NCBI GenBank assembly: GCA_019054805.1
Contig: JAHQIY010000002.1
Coordinates: forward strand, 5,828,001-5,892,000
Direction: 5' to 3'
DNA from: Brachionus manjavacas
Lineage: Eukaryota; Rotifera; Eurotatoria; Ploima; Brachionidae
Length of the DNA: 64,000 nt
In this document: piece by piece, positions 23,567 to 36,093 of the stretch
How positions within the stretch are numbered: position 1 is the stretch's first letter
Layout of the letters: every line of letters starts with the position of its first letter
Notes under the pieces: generated by a model
What the model saw: only the letters and a program-made list of their open reading frames with translations
What the model was told of the DNA's origin: nothing
Database searches by the model: none
Program-made: the position numbers and the translations under genes

Positions 23567-26272
23567 TTAAGAATCTTGAGAAGCATTTTGATTTTGACTT
23601 TGTGTCGGTGTAGCCGTATTATTGTGATAAACGTCACTCAAATGAACACTTTTGACATGTTTGGTCAGGTTAAACTGATATAAGGAAGCGTACGGACACA
23701 GCTTGCATTTAAATTTGGGCTGAGGGCGCATCTCCTTCAACTTTCTATTTATCAACGCTCTATTCTTCATATAGTCCTTAAGGGTAGACTTGGCTTCCTC
23801 TTCACTCAAAACAACAAATGTATTTACATTAAATTCTGGATGAAACGTGCTAATATGAGTGCGCATGTCCGGCAATCGGTTCGATCTGGAACCGCAATGC
23901 GGACACAGATAGGGCTTCCATCCGTGACACACCAAATGACTATTGTACCTAGAAGCACTGGTTGTTTCGTAGCAACAGTACGGACAGCGCCATATTTCAC
24001 TGCTGAATCGAATGTTCTGATCACCGTTTTGCTGACTTGACGGCGAGCACTGTAGATTTCTCATCGATTGAACCATGGACGAAGTGGAAAAGTCCTTGCT
24101 TTTCTTGCGTCTGGCAGTGCCGGGTACTGGTGGAGTACTCGAGCCCTGTTGAAGTGATCCTACTTGCTGCTGCTGCTGTTGTTGCTGTTGATTTAGCAAA
24201 CCAACTGGGTTGGGGTTGATGAAGGGCTGGTTGGCCAAGTTTAATCTGTGCAAATTTTGCTGATAAGCCTGGTAGGCCTGGTGACTAAAATTCTGCTGGG
24301 TTAAATTTCTCAAATGAGTCTCTAGGACAAAGTGATTGAGTGGTGGCGGATGGGTCTGATTTCCGAGCGGGTTGTTGAACATGAATTTGCTCGGCGTGAC
24401 TGATGGCGGGGTCAATTGATTCGATTGACTGTCCGAGTGGAAAGATCTTGACGACGAGGTCCTAGAGCGCATGTCGTCGTTGTCATTGTCCAAGTCGTCG
24501 CCTTCCACTTTGTTCTCTTGCTCGGCATCATTTTCTTCGTATTCGATTTCTTCCTTTTTGGCGATCATGTCCTCGTCGTACAAGTCAGCATCGTTTTCTT
24601 TCTTTGAATCGGTGTCGGCCTCTTGGACCGAGTGTTCGGTGTCGTCCAGCGACTCACTTTTAACCTTGGGCATTTGATTCACAGCGGCCAGCATGGACGC
24701 ATTGTTAAACTGGCTGAATTGGTTCATTTCGACTATGTTCTGAATAAGCTTGCTGAATTGGTTGATTTTGGCATCGTCTTTGTTCTCCTCGTGATCGGGC
24801 ATTTTGCGGTTCAGCAAAGATTCAAGTAGACTTGATTTTATCTTGTTCATGGTGTTTGAGTGGGTCAGAAAGGCCATCATTTGTTGTTGATTCATGATGT
24901 GTGCGGGAAAGTGTGCGGATAGGGCAGCGGCGGCCATCAGAGCCGGATTGGCTTGGTTGGTGTACAGATTGGCCGCGTGGGATGAATGCGTCGAGAACGA
25001 GGACGTGGTAGATGTAGACGAAGCAAGTTCGGCCTGCGATTCATCAATGTCGTCGTCAAACGATTCATCGTTCTCGTTTTTTGGCTTTTTTAACACCGGA
25101 TTTTGGCACACTGGACTTGCTGTCTTTGCCGATGATGATGACTCAATGAAATTCCTAAAGTATTGATCGTTGTCGGACTTTTTGCCATTTTGTCTAATCA
25201 CATACTCCTTGACTTGTTTGCCAAATATTTTGTGTTTGGTCTTTATGTGTCGCCTTAAGTTTGAGTAGTATTCGAAACCGCGGTCGCATATGGCGCATTT
25301 CATGGACGCCTCTTGGATCTGGGCCGCCTGGTGACCAGTCATGTTCAAGCTCATGTAGTTTGTTTTAGTTTGTTGCTGATCAGACAAAAGAGCGGGCACT
25401 GAGAATGGTAGATTTTTTATCTTTTGGTTGTCCTCGGCGTCGAATGGTGATTTCAGCAAGCGTTGTTGTTTTCTAGGCGGCAACAGGGCCGAGTTCATGG
25501 ACAAATAGCTTGACTTGGGTGATTCGATGCTTTCTGGCTTGTGTTCCGATGGTGGAGTCTTAGGCGGTGTGTGGATCTCTTGTTCTTTTTCCAAGCTTTT
25601 TGTCTGATTCAGACACTCATCGTTTTCTTCGTCATTGGGCGCTATTTCTTGTCTTGTCTGGTTTTCTTCCTCGTTTTCGAGGTCTTGGATCATTTTGGCC
25701 AGTTTTGATGGTATCTCGGCTAAATTAGTCGGTGCGGTGCTCTCTTCCACCTGGTTCTCGCCAGACTCCATCAACTTGGTGCATTTTCTCTCATACAGCA
25801 GCTTCACGTCCGAAAAATGCACCGATGTCAAGTGATCAATGAAGTCCTGTGGTATTTCTTTGAAAGTGAAACAGAACGGACATTTGAATGGAACCGAGTG
25901 GTAAAATTTGTGCAGCTTCATTGGCTTTTTTGTCTGTGGCTGTTTATCTTCTGATTGGGTCTGTTCCAGTAAATTGTTCGGCGACGCGGACACCGATGAC
26001 GATGTAGAAGACGCAGATGACAAACTTGCGTATCTGTTTGCTTTCAAATAGCCCAATTTCGCTTGACCAACTCTCTTCAATTTTGTTCTTAGGTAAATTT
26101 TTCTCAAATTTTGTCTTCTTAGTCTTTTAATTTTGGATTTGTAATTGTACAAGGAGCCAGAACGCGATGACGTCGACGATGACGAGGACAAGTTCTCTTT
26201 TGGCGACAATTCTATTGATGAGGACGAACAACCCAGCGTATTATTTGCCAATTCCAATGTGTTTTCCAACAT
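23567..26272 (-). CDS. C2H2 zinc-finger protein, likely transcription factor
   Basis: A single open frame of 901 residues with no intron; an in-frame TAA directly before the ATG fixes the start unless there is an upstream exon. Five C2H2-type fingers are visible: FKCPFCF at about residue 129, MKCAICDRGFEYYSNLRRHI at about 323, WRCPYCCYETTSASRYNSHL and YLCPHCGSRSNRLPDMRTHI as a pair at about 760-810, and FKCKLCPYASLYQFNLTKHV at about 853. Between them are long disordered stretches: Ser-rich N-terminus with a basic patch (KIKRLRRQNLRKIY), acidic runs (DEDMIAKKEEIEYEENDAE), and a run of 9 glutamines near 693-703. This layout suits a nuclear DNA-binding regulator. I could not assign an orthologue. 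Codon GC is higher than the flanks. The long empty region upstream may hold its control elements. Confidence 0.88.
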   Translation of the reverse strand: MLENTLELANNTLGCSSSSIELSPKENLSSSSSTSSRSGSLYNYKSKIKRLRRQNLRKIYLRTKLKRVGQAKLGYLKANRYASLSSASSTSSSVSASPNNLLEQTQSEDKQPQTKKPMKLHKFYHSVPFKCPFCFTFKEIPQDFIDHLTSVHFSDVKLLYERKCTKLMESGENQVEESTAPTNLAEIPSKLAKMIQDLENEEENQTRQEIAPNDEENDECLNQTKSLEKEQEIHTPPKTPPSEHKPESIESPKSSYLSMNSALLPPRKQQRLLKSPFDAEDNQKIKNLPFSVPALLSDQQQTKTNYMSLNMTGHQAAQIQEASMKCAICDRGFEYYSNLRRHIKTKHKIFGKQVKEYVIRQNGKKSDNDQYFRNFIESSSSAKTASPVCQNPVLKKPKNENDESFDDDIDESQAELASSTSTTSSFSTHSSHAANLYTNQANPALMAAAALSAHFPAHIMNQQQMMAFLTHSNTMNKIKSSLLESLLNRKMPDHEENKDDAKINQFSKLIQNIVEMNQFSQFNNASMLAAVNQMPKVKSESLDDTEHSVQEADTDSKKENDADLYDEDMIAKKEEIEYEENDAEQENKVEGDDLDNDNDDMRSRTSSSRSFHSDSQSNQLTPPSVTPSKFMFNNPLGNQTHPPPLNHFVLETHLRNLTQQNFSHQAYQAYQQNLHRLNLANQPFINPNPVGLLNQQQQQQQQQVGSLQQGSSTPPVPGTARRKKSKDFSTSSMVQSMRNLQCSPSSQQNGDQNIRFSSEIWRCPYCCYETTSASRYNSHLVCHGWKPYLCPHCGSRSNRLPDMRTHISTFHPEFNVNTFVVLSEEEAKSTLKDYMKNRALINRKLKEMRPQPKFKCKLCPYASLYQFNLTKHVKSVHLSDVYHNNTATPTQSQNQNASQDS

Positions 26273-29200
26273 TTAGAATTTAAGTTCTATTTATGTGAAA
26301 ATATGCAAAAATGTGTTACAATTTTTTTTTCAAAATCTAAATTTTATTATTGATAATTAATTAGAAAATTATTTTAAAAAATTTATTAGAATTTTTAAAC
26401 AACAAAAAAATTAAAGATATTTTTTTTATTTTTTTGTCGCACATTGCCAATTCAGAAAAGCTAAAATTTCAGAAAAACAAAAAAATTATACTGGCTCTAG
26501 GTGTTCTGATCAAAAATGCCTTGTTCCAATAGATAAATTAACTATGGTATTAAATTAAATTTTTTTGACTTTCAACTAAAATCAAAAATTTCCTTTAAAT
26601 TGTAAACCACCTTTTTCTGTTAAACATTCATTTTCTTAATAGAGCTATAAAAAAGAAAAAATATTTAGAAAAAAAAAAATTTAGAAAAAAAATTGCATAA
26701 AAAAACTATTTATCTATTCTATTTTGAGTGAGAGTAGTATTTGTTATGTGGCTTAAATCGAATTAAGTAAATGGTTGACCAACTTGGTCAAAATTGATGA
26801 GTGCTCACAAGTGAAAAATCGACAAGCATTAAGTATTAGTTTTACGGCATGGCTATTATATTAGCGCCGAAAAGCAAAATCGCGATTTTCCTATCTAAAA
26901 GAGACATGTATCACCTAAATAAAGTAAACAAGTTTGGCTTAGGAGCATGGCTTGCAAGTTGCAATTACAATCATTCAAGCAGCAATTCGTCCAAAGTCGA
27001 AGACATTAATAAATTTCGAATGGTTGTAAGTGACAATTATTTGACGATAATTTGAAATCTATTCTTAATGATTAAAAGATTTCAATAGTCTAGCCATTTA
27101 AAAAACTCAGTGAACCAATTCGCAATTTTGTTCTCATGCATTTGACCAAATTTTGAAGAGATCTTGAGCAATTTGTGTGTCAAGTCCTAAGGTTCGAGTC
27201 CTATTCGATCTAAGCTTCTCATCGATCAAAATTTAAATTTTTAAATTTCAAAAAAAATTGAAATCTTTTCTATGGCTTTTTGTCGTTTTAAAAGAGATTA
27301 TTTTATATTTTAAATGAAATGCTTGAATGGTTAATAAATGAATTATCTTCTTTGCAAAGAAAAGACAGAAAGAAAGAAAGAGAGAGAGAGAGAGAAAATA
27401 AGAGAGACTATGAACAAAAAGAGATAGATAGTAACAAAATTGAAAAATAATAATCAAGTCCACCAAAAACAAAACTGACAAGAAAAAGAGATCTAATCAT
27501 GTTTGAAGAAATTTTCGAAAAAAGAAAAAAAATGAAATTTAAATGCAATTTTTCTCCCTTAATTTTTGTCTGCGCCGTCTTTGGCCGTCGACGTCGTCGT
27601 TGTTGTTGATGCTTTTGTTTTTGAGAAATAAAGCTTTTAAAACCAATTTAGCTCGCCATATTATTTGCCATAATCATTTCTTAATTTCGATCCATTAAAT
27701 GATCTGTGTCATCACAAAATTGGATTTTCCAAGAAAAACAACAAGCTCATAAGAAAACTATCGCGCCAAACTCCTCGAGTTTGGCCGAAAACAATAAACA
27801 TGCTCCAAGATACAATTTGGCGTCGAATCGCTATATTTAAATTTTTAATATATTCTCTTTTTCTTTTCTAAATTAAACACAAAGCAACTCTAAAAGTAGA
27901 TTGTTACCTTAAAAAAAAAAAAAGAAAAAATTTGCATTTTCCTTGTCAATGCTGAAATTGATACACTTAAAGTGTTAGCGGTCTATTCGATTAGTAATGC
28001 CAATATTTGGCTACAAGACCACTTGAAATAACTTTTAAAATATCTATTACTAACTCTAATAAAAATTTTTATTGTGTTTTACTTACAAATAACAGTTTAA
28101 ATCACTCAAGTGCTTGATGTTTAAGAAAATATGATAAGGTACTCTCTTAATGATTTGACTTGATCAATCTCAAAGCAAATATTCTTATCGAAAATTCGGT
28201 TAACTTTAAATTTAATCTTAAAAGTAGTTTTAGCCTGAATATTTCTTTAAATTTTAGTTTTAAGTACAATTTTAAGTTGCGGCAAAATTGATTTCAAATT
28301 TTTTCTTGTCTCTGTATCTAAACTATTTGTGTCTTATCTTTAGTTTCTTATCTAAATTTTTTGTTAGCTTGATTTTTTTTATTGAACATTTAAAAAAGTC
28401 ACAAACGCGGCCAGCTTTTCCGCCTGCGAAATGATAGTTATGTAAAGTCTTTAGAAATCGAGAATTAATCCCAGGAAATTTTGAAGTTTTTCTTTTCATT
28501 TCATAAGAGTCTTTTATTCCCTAAGTTGTTAATGAATCTCGAAAGTAGAGGAAACTTTGTCAATAAAGCTTGTGAGTTTTGATCTCACGGAATAGAATTA
28601 TTGGGCTTAAATTTGGAAAATATCTGTCATTCTAGTTGTCATAGTTGTCGATTTATAAGTGCCTCAAATCGTATGCCATTAAAGGATTCAATTAAAAAAT
28701 TAAGAACTAGAAAGCTTTTTAACTAAAAAAAGTATGAATCGGTGGTAGCAATTTTTTGGATTAGACTCCTAAATACACCGGTAAAGTGTCCGATGATAGA
28801 ATTAGACTTTTTCAATTTTTTGACTGTAATACTTTAATGGAATGTCAACTGTAATGTTCAAGTGAAGATGAAAAGAAAAATATTTTTTTTCATTTAAACT
28901 ATGCAATAAAATGATTTTTCTGATTATAAATTAAAAGTTTTCGATTGTGTTTCGATTGGCAATATTTTCGCTTAATTAAGCCTGGAAAATAATTCCTCCA
29001 TTTTAATTCATGCAATAAAAATAAAATCTTGCTGCGATCTCTATCGCACAAAGGTATTCTGTTGAGATTTGAATAAAAAAAAGAGTATTTTTAGAATCAA
29101 TGGGCTATCATACATGAGCCGAAAATTCCCCCCATTCGAGTCCATGTTTCACTTTATTATTGATCGGGAAAAATAAAAAAAAAAATAAATTTAAAATTTT

Positions 29201-32200
29201 TTTAACAGAAAGTTGAATTTCCGACAAACGATTTGGAAAAAAGTTAAGGAGCATTTTCGTCGAATTATTTCGACTAATTAATTAATAACTAATTGTTTAA
29301 TTATTTATACAACTTAGAAAATCAAAAATTGAAATTGTTTCCATTTAGAGAGAAAAACTAAATATTTGCAATATGATATTTCAATTAGAAATATCTTTTT
29401 ATTTCGAAAAACAGAGAGAAATCTGCGCTATGAATGGTCCTTAAAGTAACATAAAAAATTAATTACAAAATGATTCTTAATCAAGTAAACTTTTCATACA
29501 GAATTATCATGCAGTCTATTGTTATACTGGATTGAGTATAACTACTTTAAATTAATCAATTTGAACCGGAATTAATATAGAAAAACAACATTAAAATATT
29601 GCTGCAATTTATTTATTGTCACGACACTTGAAATAATATTCTTATCTTGGCTCTACGCATTACGGTCTATTTGAATAATGATTTAAGCATTACACAAAAA
29701 AAATTAAAAAATAGTTTGTGATTTGCATGAGATCTGTGCGCGCGACTCAAGCTAATTCTTTGCCATGCAATTTTAAATTGGTGATAAGAGTCGACTGGGT
29801 CGATAACCTGGCTCTTGAATATTGACCAAGAAAGAATGTCTTATCTGCTCTAATAAAATTTCACCGCGTCTTGTCCAGCTTTTTTTTTCCATTTTTTATT
29901 TTTTTTTTATTAAACCCTTAGAACATTAAAAGAAAATTTTCTTCTCGAGATAAATCGAGATAAAACTTTATTGTATTTTTTTATATATCCACATTTTTTC
30001 AACTTTTATCACTTTAATAAATAATGAATGTGGATGGTAAACGGGCTTTGGTGCATTTGAAAGCATGAATAAATCAAATCTAAAGCTTTGTTTTATCTAT
30101 TTGGAATGTTTATGTCGTTTTGAAGGAAACTTGTTTCCTTTATTAATTACTAAAGCTTTCAAGTGTCTAAAATTGTCAGTGCGGAATTTGTGGCGAAAAT
30201 CGATTTGTGAGAAACTTGTGAGATCATTTTGTCTGAATAGCTTCTAATCCCTAAATCGGCACTGCTAAACAAAAGCACCAGGACTATGACGAAATTAATA
30301 AATTCCAAGTCTATAATTGAGTTTGACAAAAACAAAAAAGCTAATAAATTTTGGTGCATCTGAGCAATTTGAGCCAGAGTTCCGTGCTCGACTTCAAATT
30401 CCACATAGATTCGTATCAGATTCGATAGCTTTTCTAATAAATAATGATAAAACAAAATGAAAGAAAAGAGACTTAGTTGACGACAATTTATTATTTGGAT
30501 AAATCTTCAGTTAGAAACAAAGAACTAAAAAAATGATTTATTTAGAGTAAATATTTGATCAAGATTTTATCTATAATGGCTTTGAGGAAATGGATTTCTG
30601 TGCGAATACTGCTTGTTGATTCCATTTACTTGTCGTCGATTATTGACAAGTTTTAGCTTCAAATTTTCTAATTAAACAGAGTTAATAATGCACTTAAATC
30701 CTTGCCAATCATGATTTTCGATCTAAATATAAAACCAGAATCAGATAGTATATCCTGTTTTATATCACTAGCACAATACCTTGCCACTTCACGTGAATAT
30801 TCCACTCTAAAGCCTTTAATTCAATTATTGGAAATAAGAGAAGGAAAAAAGTTTTTGTTGTGTATGTGTGTGAGCATGAGCCTAATCGGCGAGATTTCGG
30901 CCGCTTAGTCTAGCAAAAGTCGGAACATTTTGGGCCAAGTTTGAAGCTAATCGATTTTGTTTTTCTCAATAGGAAATGAAGCACAATTTAAGGCATCATT
31001 TAAATTTTATGAAATGATCTCTGAAAAATTTTAACAAGTTTATTTGTCGCTGCTAGTCTAAATTTCAACACAGGAATAGAATTACGAACACAAATGAAAT
31101 CAAATAGGAAAACATTTGACTAAAGAATATGAAAAGTAACAACAAGGAATAGTTGCATGGTTCGGATCGGATGACAAAATTAGACTAGAAACTATTAGCT
31201 TACAAGAAAAATAACAATTAGTTTAACATCGAAAATCTAAACAGTCATTTGATCTTTTCAATTGGTAAACTTTATAGAAAATAAAAAATTGAAATTATTC
31301 AATCGATAAAATTCAATTTTGTAGAAGTTAAATTTTTTAGATCGAATTTCCTCTATTTACCTTCTGTTTTGGCTAGTTTTTCTATTTTCCATGGCCTAAG
31401 CACAAAAATCACTCGCGGTTTAGGCAACGCAATAATAATATTCGGATTGAATCCCTGATTTTACCCTATTGTGTATTCGACACTCAGACCCTAATTCCAC
31501 TAAATACACCATTGAATTAAGCTTTTTCTTTTTTCTTAAATTAAATTAGATTCAATTGAATTGCAACTAGATTCATATCGATATAAAACAAAGTTCTGAA
31601 GGAATTATCTTTCAATCTATTGAGTTAGAGCTCTAAATGATTCGTTACGAGACTTGAATTTGATTTTAATTCAGTCTTTTGGGTTAATCGAAAAAAAAAA
31701 AGAGAGAAAAAATTCTCATACATTACTTTAATAATTGATTCACTCAAAATCCAGCATTACGTAAAACTTGATTTTTCTATGCTCAATCACAAATTCAGTT
31801 ACCAAGGTATTCGTTTCTTGAATTCAATTAAAAAAAATTAAAAAATTTCGTATTTTATTTGGAACTTTTTTTTTCAAAATCAAACAGAATCGATCAATAA
31901 TTCCTATTCTTTAATTTAAAAATATTGCTTATACTCTTTGGGCTTTAAATCTTTTTTTTTTGTTTAAAAAATTGATTCAGTCTTAGTTACGAAATTTGCT
32001 GTATATTCAAAACTTGAGAGTCCACGCACCATCGCCCACATCCTTAGACTCCTTAGACTGGCAAATGGGCGCTACTAGAACAACTAGAAAAAAACTTTCT
32101 CTTTTAAAAATAGAATTCACTTAAAAATCACAAACTTAACTTGTTTAAATTAATTAACTTTATAAATAGAACATTTTCAGATTTTAAAAACAATATCAGT

Positions 32201-35200
32201 ATCAATTTTATTCGGTATAAAATCGGGGGACAACAAAAAAAAAACTAAAATTCAACATAAACACACCTTAGTTGTTTAAATAATAAAAAAATAAAAAAAC
32301 AAGTTTTTTGATGACTTTAAGTCAGGATCAAAAAAAAAAGTAAAAAAATAAAACTTCAGGTGCCAAGCTAAAGCAACATGAAGTTTATTTGAATATTTCC
32401 AGCATTAAACAAAAACTAGTTAACGAGAAGAAAAAATTAATCGAATTAAAGTCTATTCTTGAAATCAAGTTCAGGTAAATCTAAAGTATAAACCTATTCT
32501 AGAAAATAAACAAAAATAAAATAGTATCAAAAAAAAAACATTGCTAAATCTTAAATAATATTTTATTAATAAGCTTTTTCGCCTTTTTCTTGTGAAGAAA
32601 AAATCACGTTTCACTACTTAATGTTCCTCAGGATAATTAGAACATTTTCGAATAGCATTTATTAGAAAATTTCCAAATTAGTGATCCGTGCCTTGACTAA
32701 ACTTGTTGACTTAATTGATCCCGATATTTAGATCATACACTATTGATGCAATATTAAAAAAAAATATTTTTTCTTTTTTTTTAAAACAATTATTTTCCTT
32801 AATCTAAAATCACAATCATTCTAATAAACGACAATTTACACATTTTATGTAAACGTGAATTATATGAATAATATTTAAATTAATTTTTTATTTTGTTTCC
32901 CTTATTGGAAAAATATTCTACTCCTTTTGATTGTGCATAATTAGATTAGTAGTTGAAACTATTGATTTCGGGATTCGAGTTGATCAAGATGTGTTCTTAG
33001 CAGTGGCTCCTCAAAATTTACTGAAGAAAAACGTGAAAAAATCTATTAATTAATTCATTGAGGATTTTCCATGAATAAACTGAATAAAAAAAGTACGCAT
33101 AGATTTGGTGCACAGGTGTGCAAACAAATTAGATAGAGTCACTTTCAAAAATGTGAAATTATTATTAAATATCTCGAATAATACTAGGAACTAACAATGG
33201 CAACAAATTTTCTAAATTAAACTGTTTCATTTTTAATAAAGATTGAATAAACACGTTTTATTAGCACATACTATTCTTCCAATTATTTTAATATGTTTCG
33301 TTCAAATGAAAAAAAACAAGAGCCCTTATTAAATATAAATTTAAATACGGAATCAGTCTAGGTTCAGTTAAATCTTTAAATTGTTAAAAAATAAGTTAAA
33401 ATTGGCAAATTATTATCTATGGATCTTGTTTAATATGAATTTGAAAATCTTGAAAATTGATGCGATCCGATAAATACTTATATAATAACTTATTTAATTG
33501 TGTCTAAGCAGTTTTTTTTCAAATTCTGAACAATTTGAAATTTATAACCTTTGCTAGATCTGTTTTATCGTTTCCAATAATCTTAATTTAATTTTTACTT
33601 TCTAGAGTTGTATTTATATTCGAAATTTTTTATACTGATAAGTGATTGTCATACGTTCAACGAATAGATTTTATTCAATTTTTGATAACAAAAAAATTAG
33701 CTTTAATTTTAAGATAATTTCTTGCCGATTCAGAGGCTTTTTTCTCGTATCAGGTCTTTCACATTTTTAAATGTGAAACTTTACTTGAAAAACTTTTTTT
33801 TCTAAATTATGTTTTTCAAGATAATAAAAATATTTTTCATTTTTTTTCATTCTTTTTAATTTTTTAATCATTAATTTTTGATAATAAATTCAGCCAAGCT
33901 TTCTAGTTGCAAATTAACTTTTTGCCAATATTCGGGAAGTTCAATTAATTTTTGAGTTGTTTATTGCTAAAAATAAGTCATTAAAAAAAATAAATATTTT
34001 AGAATTATCAGTTTTTGTATTAAGCCCGCAGAACTCAAATAAATTATACTTATTTAGATGACATTCTAAGCTCATTTGTTCCATTCAGCTAGAATCATTT
34101 CACTTAAATTCTAATTTAGTGTTTATTTGTTTATCATGATTGTTGAATAAAAATTAATGCAGAGAACCAAGCAAAGATCAAAAATAGATTGTTTCAATTT
34201 TATTCCCGATATTTACTTTAATTAAAAATCATATATTTCAAAATCGGAAATAAATCTTAAGTCAGCTTTTTGAAAGAATTTCTCAATTATAAATGAATCT
34301 ACTGTGAGTCTTTTTTTTAAAGGTTGCACAACGAATTATTTTAAAAATTAAATTAAAATATACCTAAAATAAAATGCATTTTTAAATTAAAAATTGAATT
34401 AAAGCAAATTAAAATATGTTGAACTAGAATTTTATATGGCGTAAAGATTCAAATAAATAATATTCAAATTTATTCAATAAATTTTTTTCTAGATATTAAT
34501 TGTTTAAAATAAGCGTCAATTAAAAAGAATAGAAAATTAAAACCAACAATTTTAGAATATATACTAATAAAGATGAAATATCAATTTTTGAACATTTTTG
34601 ATTGATATCATAAATTACCTTGGGTACATAAGTGATCGAAAAACGTGATTATTACATAGCCGGTAATAATCGTATCAGAATTCACTAGAACAAAATTGAT
34701 GTCTAAAGGTAATTATGTCGACAATTATTAATTCAAATTTGAATTAAAATTCAATTTTATTTTAAAAAAATTTAAGTTCGTTAATCAATAATTTTTTATT
34801 TTAACCTATAAATTATGAATAGTTTATTTAGGTAATTAAAGATTTAGGGATCTGTAATGAAGAAACAATCAAAATTATTTTATAACATTTTTTATTTTAT
34901 TTTGGTTTAAAAGGATCAAGATATTAAAACAAAAACCAATTCGGCTCCTTTTAAATCAACTTTTAAATAAAAAAACTCTTAAATCAAATTAACTTTTTGA
35001 TACATTTTTATTGATCATAAATAATTAACGACAACTTTTTAATCAATATCCGCTTAGATTTTATTTATCAAATAATTTTTTTCACTTAACCAAACAAAGG
35101 TTTGAATTAAAATTTTATGATACTTGTTTGAGGCTGTGGAAAAATTCTATTCAAATCGACTTTTTTCAGAAAAGCAAGTCATTTGGTTTCTATACATTTA

Positions 35201-35379
35201 CCTTAGTAAAATATGTTCAATTTAGAATATAATAAACATTAGTATAAACAAACAGAATAGAAAAATTTAAACTTTTTTTTAAATTTTGTTTTATTCTAGC
35301 CAGTTTACGTCAAGCAACTTATTTAAATAAAAAACGCGTTTAAAAAATGGAAAATTAAAAGGAAAAAGCTCAAATCTAG
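26273..35379. other. 9.1 kb region without a convincing gene
   Basis: It lies upstream of two divergent genes, the zinc-finger gene (-) and the membrane orphan (+), so it holds both promoters. Short frames at 26849-27055 (+), 30065-30247 (+), 30159-30455 (-) and 30702-30908 (+) lack family resemblance, splice support or homologous motifs. Local features are a GA-rich tract at 27361-27410, a CG-containing stretch (gccgtcgacgtcgtcgttg) at about 27575, and a less AT-rich zone at 29,700-31,000. Non-coding exons or enhancers are possible but cannot be shown. Confidence 0.5.
27361..27410. repeat. GAAA/GA-rich simple repeat
   Basis: Run of GAAA units passing into a pure GA run, then GAGA-rich sequence, about 1.1 kb upstream of the zinc-finger start codon. 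Confidence 0.85.
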
Positions 35380-36093
35380 ATGTTTGTAAGAAAAAATTGT
35401 TCGATTAATTTGTATTCCGACACTGAACCATTCAAGTTAACCAAAATCAGCCTTGAAAAATTCAACTTAGAATTTTATTTTTATTTTCATAATCAAACCC
35501 ACTTTCACGCATGGAACCGAAATTTAACCTCATCCTATTTTGTTCCCTCACTATCCATTTTAAGTTGTTTTTCATATTTGTTAAGCAATCATTATTTAAA
35601 AAATGTCACGCACGATAAAAATAAAGAATTAAGTGGAAAAAGTCTAATTGAGCAGAATGATATGGGCCCAGTTCTTTATGTAATCGGAGTACTTTCTGTT
35701 TTCTCCATGATATTCATCTTGATTCTCTTATTAACTAATCGATACAATAAACAAAATGAAGAATTAGTTGAGAGCAGAATGATTATGAAACGATGGAAAG
35801 AACAGCTCAAGAGCTCAATCAAATACAAAAGCAAAAAAAAAACTTCAGAATGTGACCACATGCAAAAACTGTCTTGTCTAAATTTGTATTCCAAAAAAAG
35901 CAACATATCGAAAAAAACTTCACGCAGATTTGAAAAGAAAAAGTTTTTGGCTAGCATACCAACAAGTGAATTAATAATACCAAGGCTAAAATTCGACTCG
36001 GAAAACTTTGACTTCAATTACGAGCTGGCTCCTATTGATTTTTCGAAAAACATCCATGAAAAACTGAGTTGGTTTAGTGTTAAAACTGTTTAA
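35380..36093 (+). CDS. Orphan single-pass membrane protein
   Basis: Open frame of 237 residues, with an in-frame TAG immediately before the ATG. One strong membrane helix (GPVLYVIGVLSVFSMIFILI and following, about residues 96-119) separates an N-terminal part with glycosylation-type sites (NQT, NLT, NVT) from a lysine-rich tail (KRWKEQLKSSIKYKSKKK). No cleavable signal peptide is obvious, suggesting N-out/C-in type III topology. The order of N-glycan sites, single helix and basic juxtamembrane segment recalls KCNE potassium-channel beta subunits, but no diagnostic motif was confirmed; the first about 90 residues could be over-extended, with Met95 as an alternative start. Composition is more even than the flanks. 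Function unknown. Confidence 0.6.
   Translation: MFVRKNCSINLYSDTEPFKLTKISLEKFNLEFYFYFHNQTHFHAWNRNLTSSYFVPSLSILSCFSYLLSNHYLKNVTHDKNKELSGKSLIEQNDMGPVLYVIGVLSVFSMIFILILLLTNRYNKQNEELVESRMIMKRWKEQLKSSIKYKSKKKTSECDHMQKLSCLNLYSKKSNISKKTSRRFEKKKFLASIPTSELIIPRLKFDSENFDFNYELAPIDFSKNIHEKLSWFSVKTV

Noticed and set aside
24471-25166. Several plus-strand frames opposite the zinc-finger gene
   Set aside because: Antisense shadows of its acidic and Ser-rich coding sequence.
26849-27055. 68-codon plus-strand frame upstream of the zinc-finger gene
   Set aside because: Low-complexity composition and no flanking gene structure.
27160-27230. tRNA-like ggttcgagtcc motif
   Set aside because: The bases around it do not form a T-stem, and no anticodon or acceptor stem can be folded upstream.
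30159-30455. 98-codon minus-strand frame with hydrophobic runs, overlapping a 60-codon plus-strand frame
   Set aside because: No domain, no splice partners and overlapping frames on both strands; it looks like chance in a less AT-rich zone.
30702-30908. 68-codon plus-strand frame
   Set aside because: No motif or homologous feel; not linked to any exon by phase.
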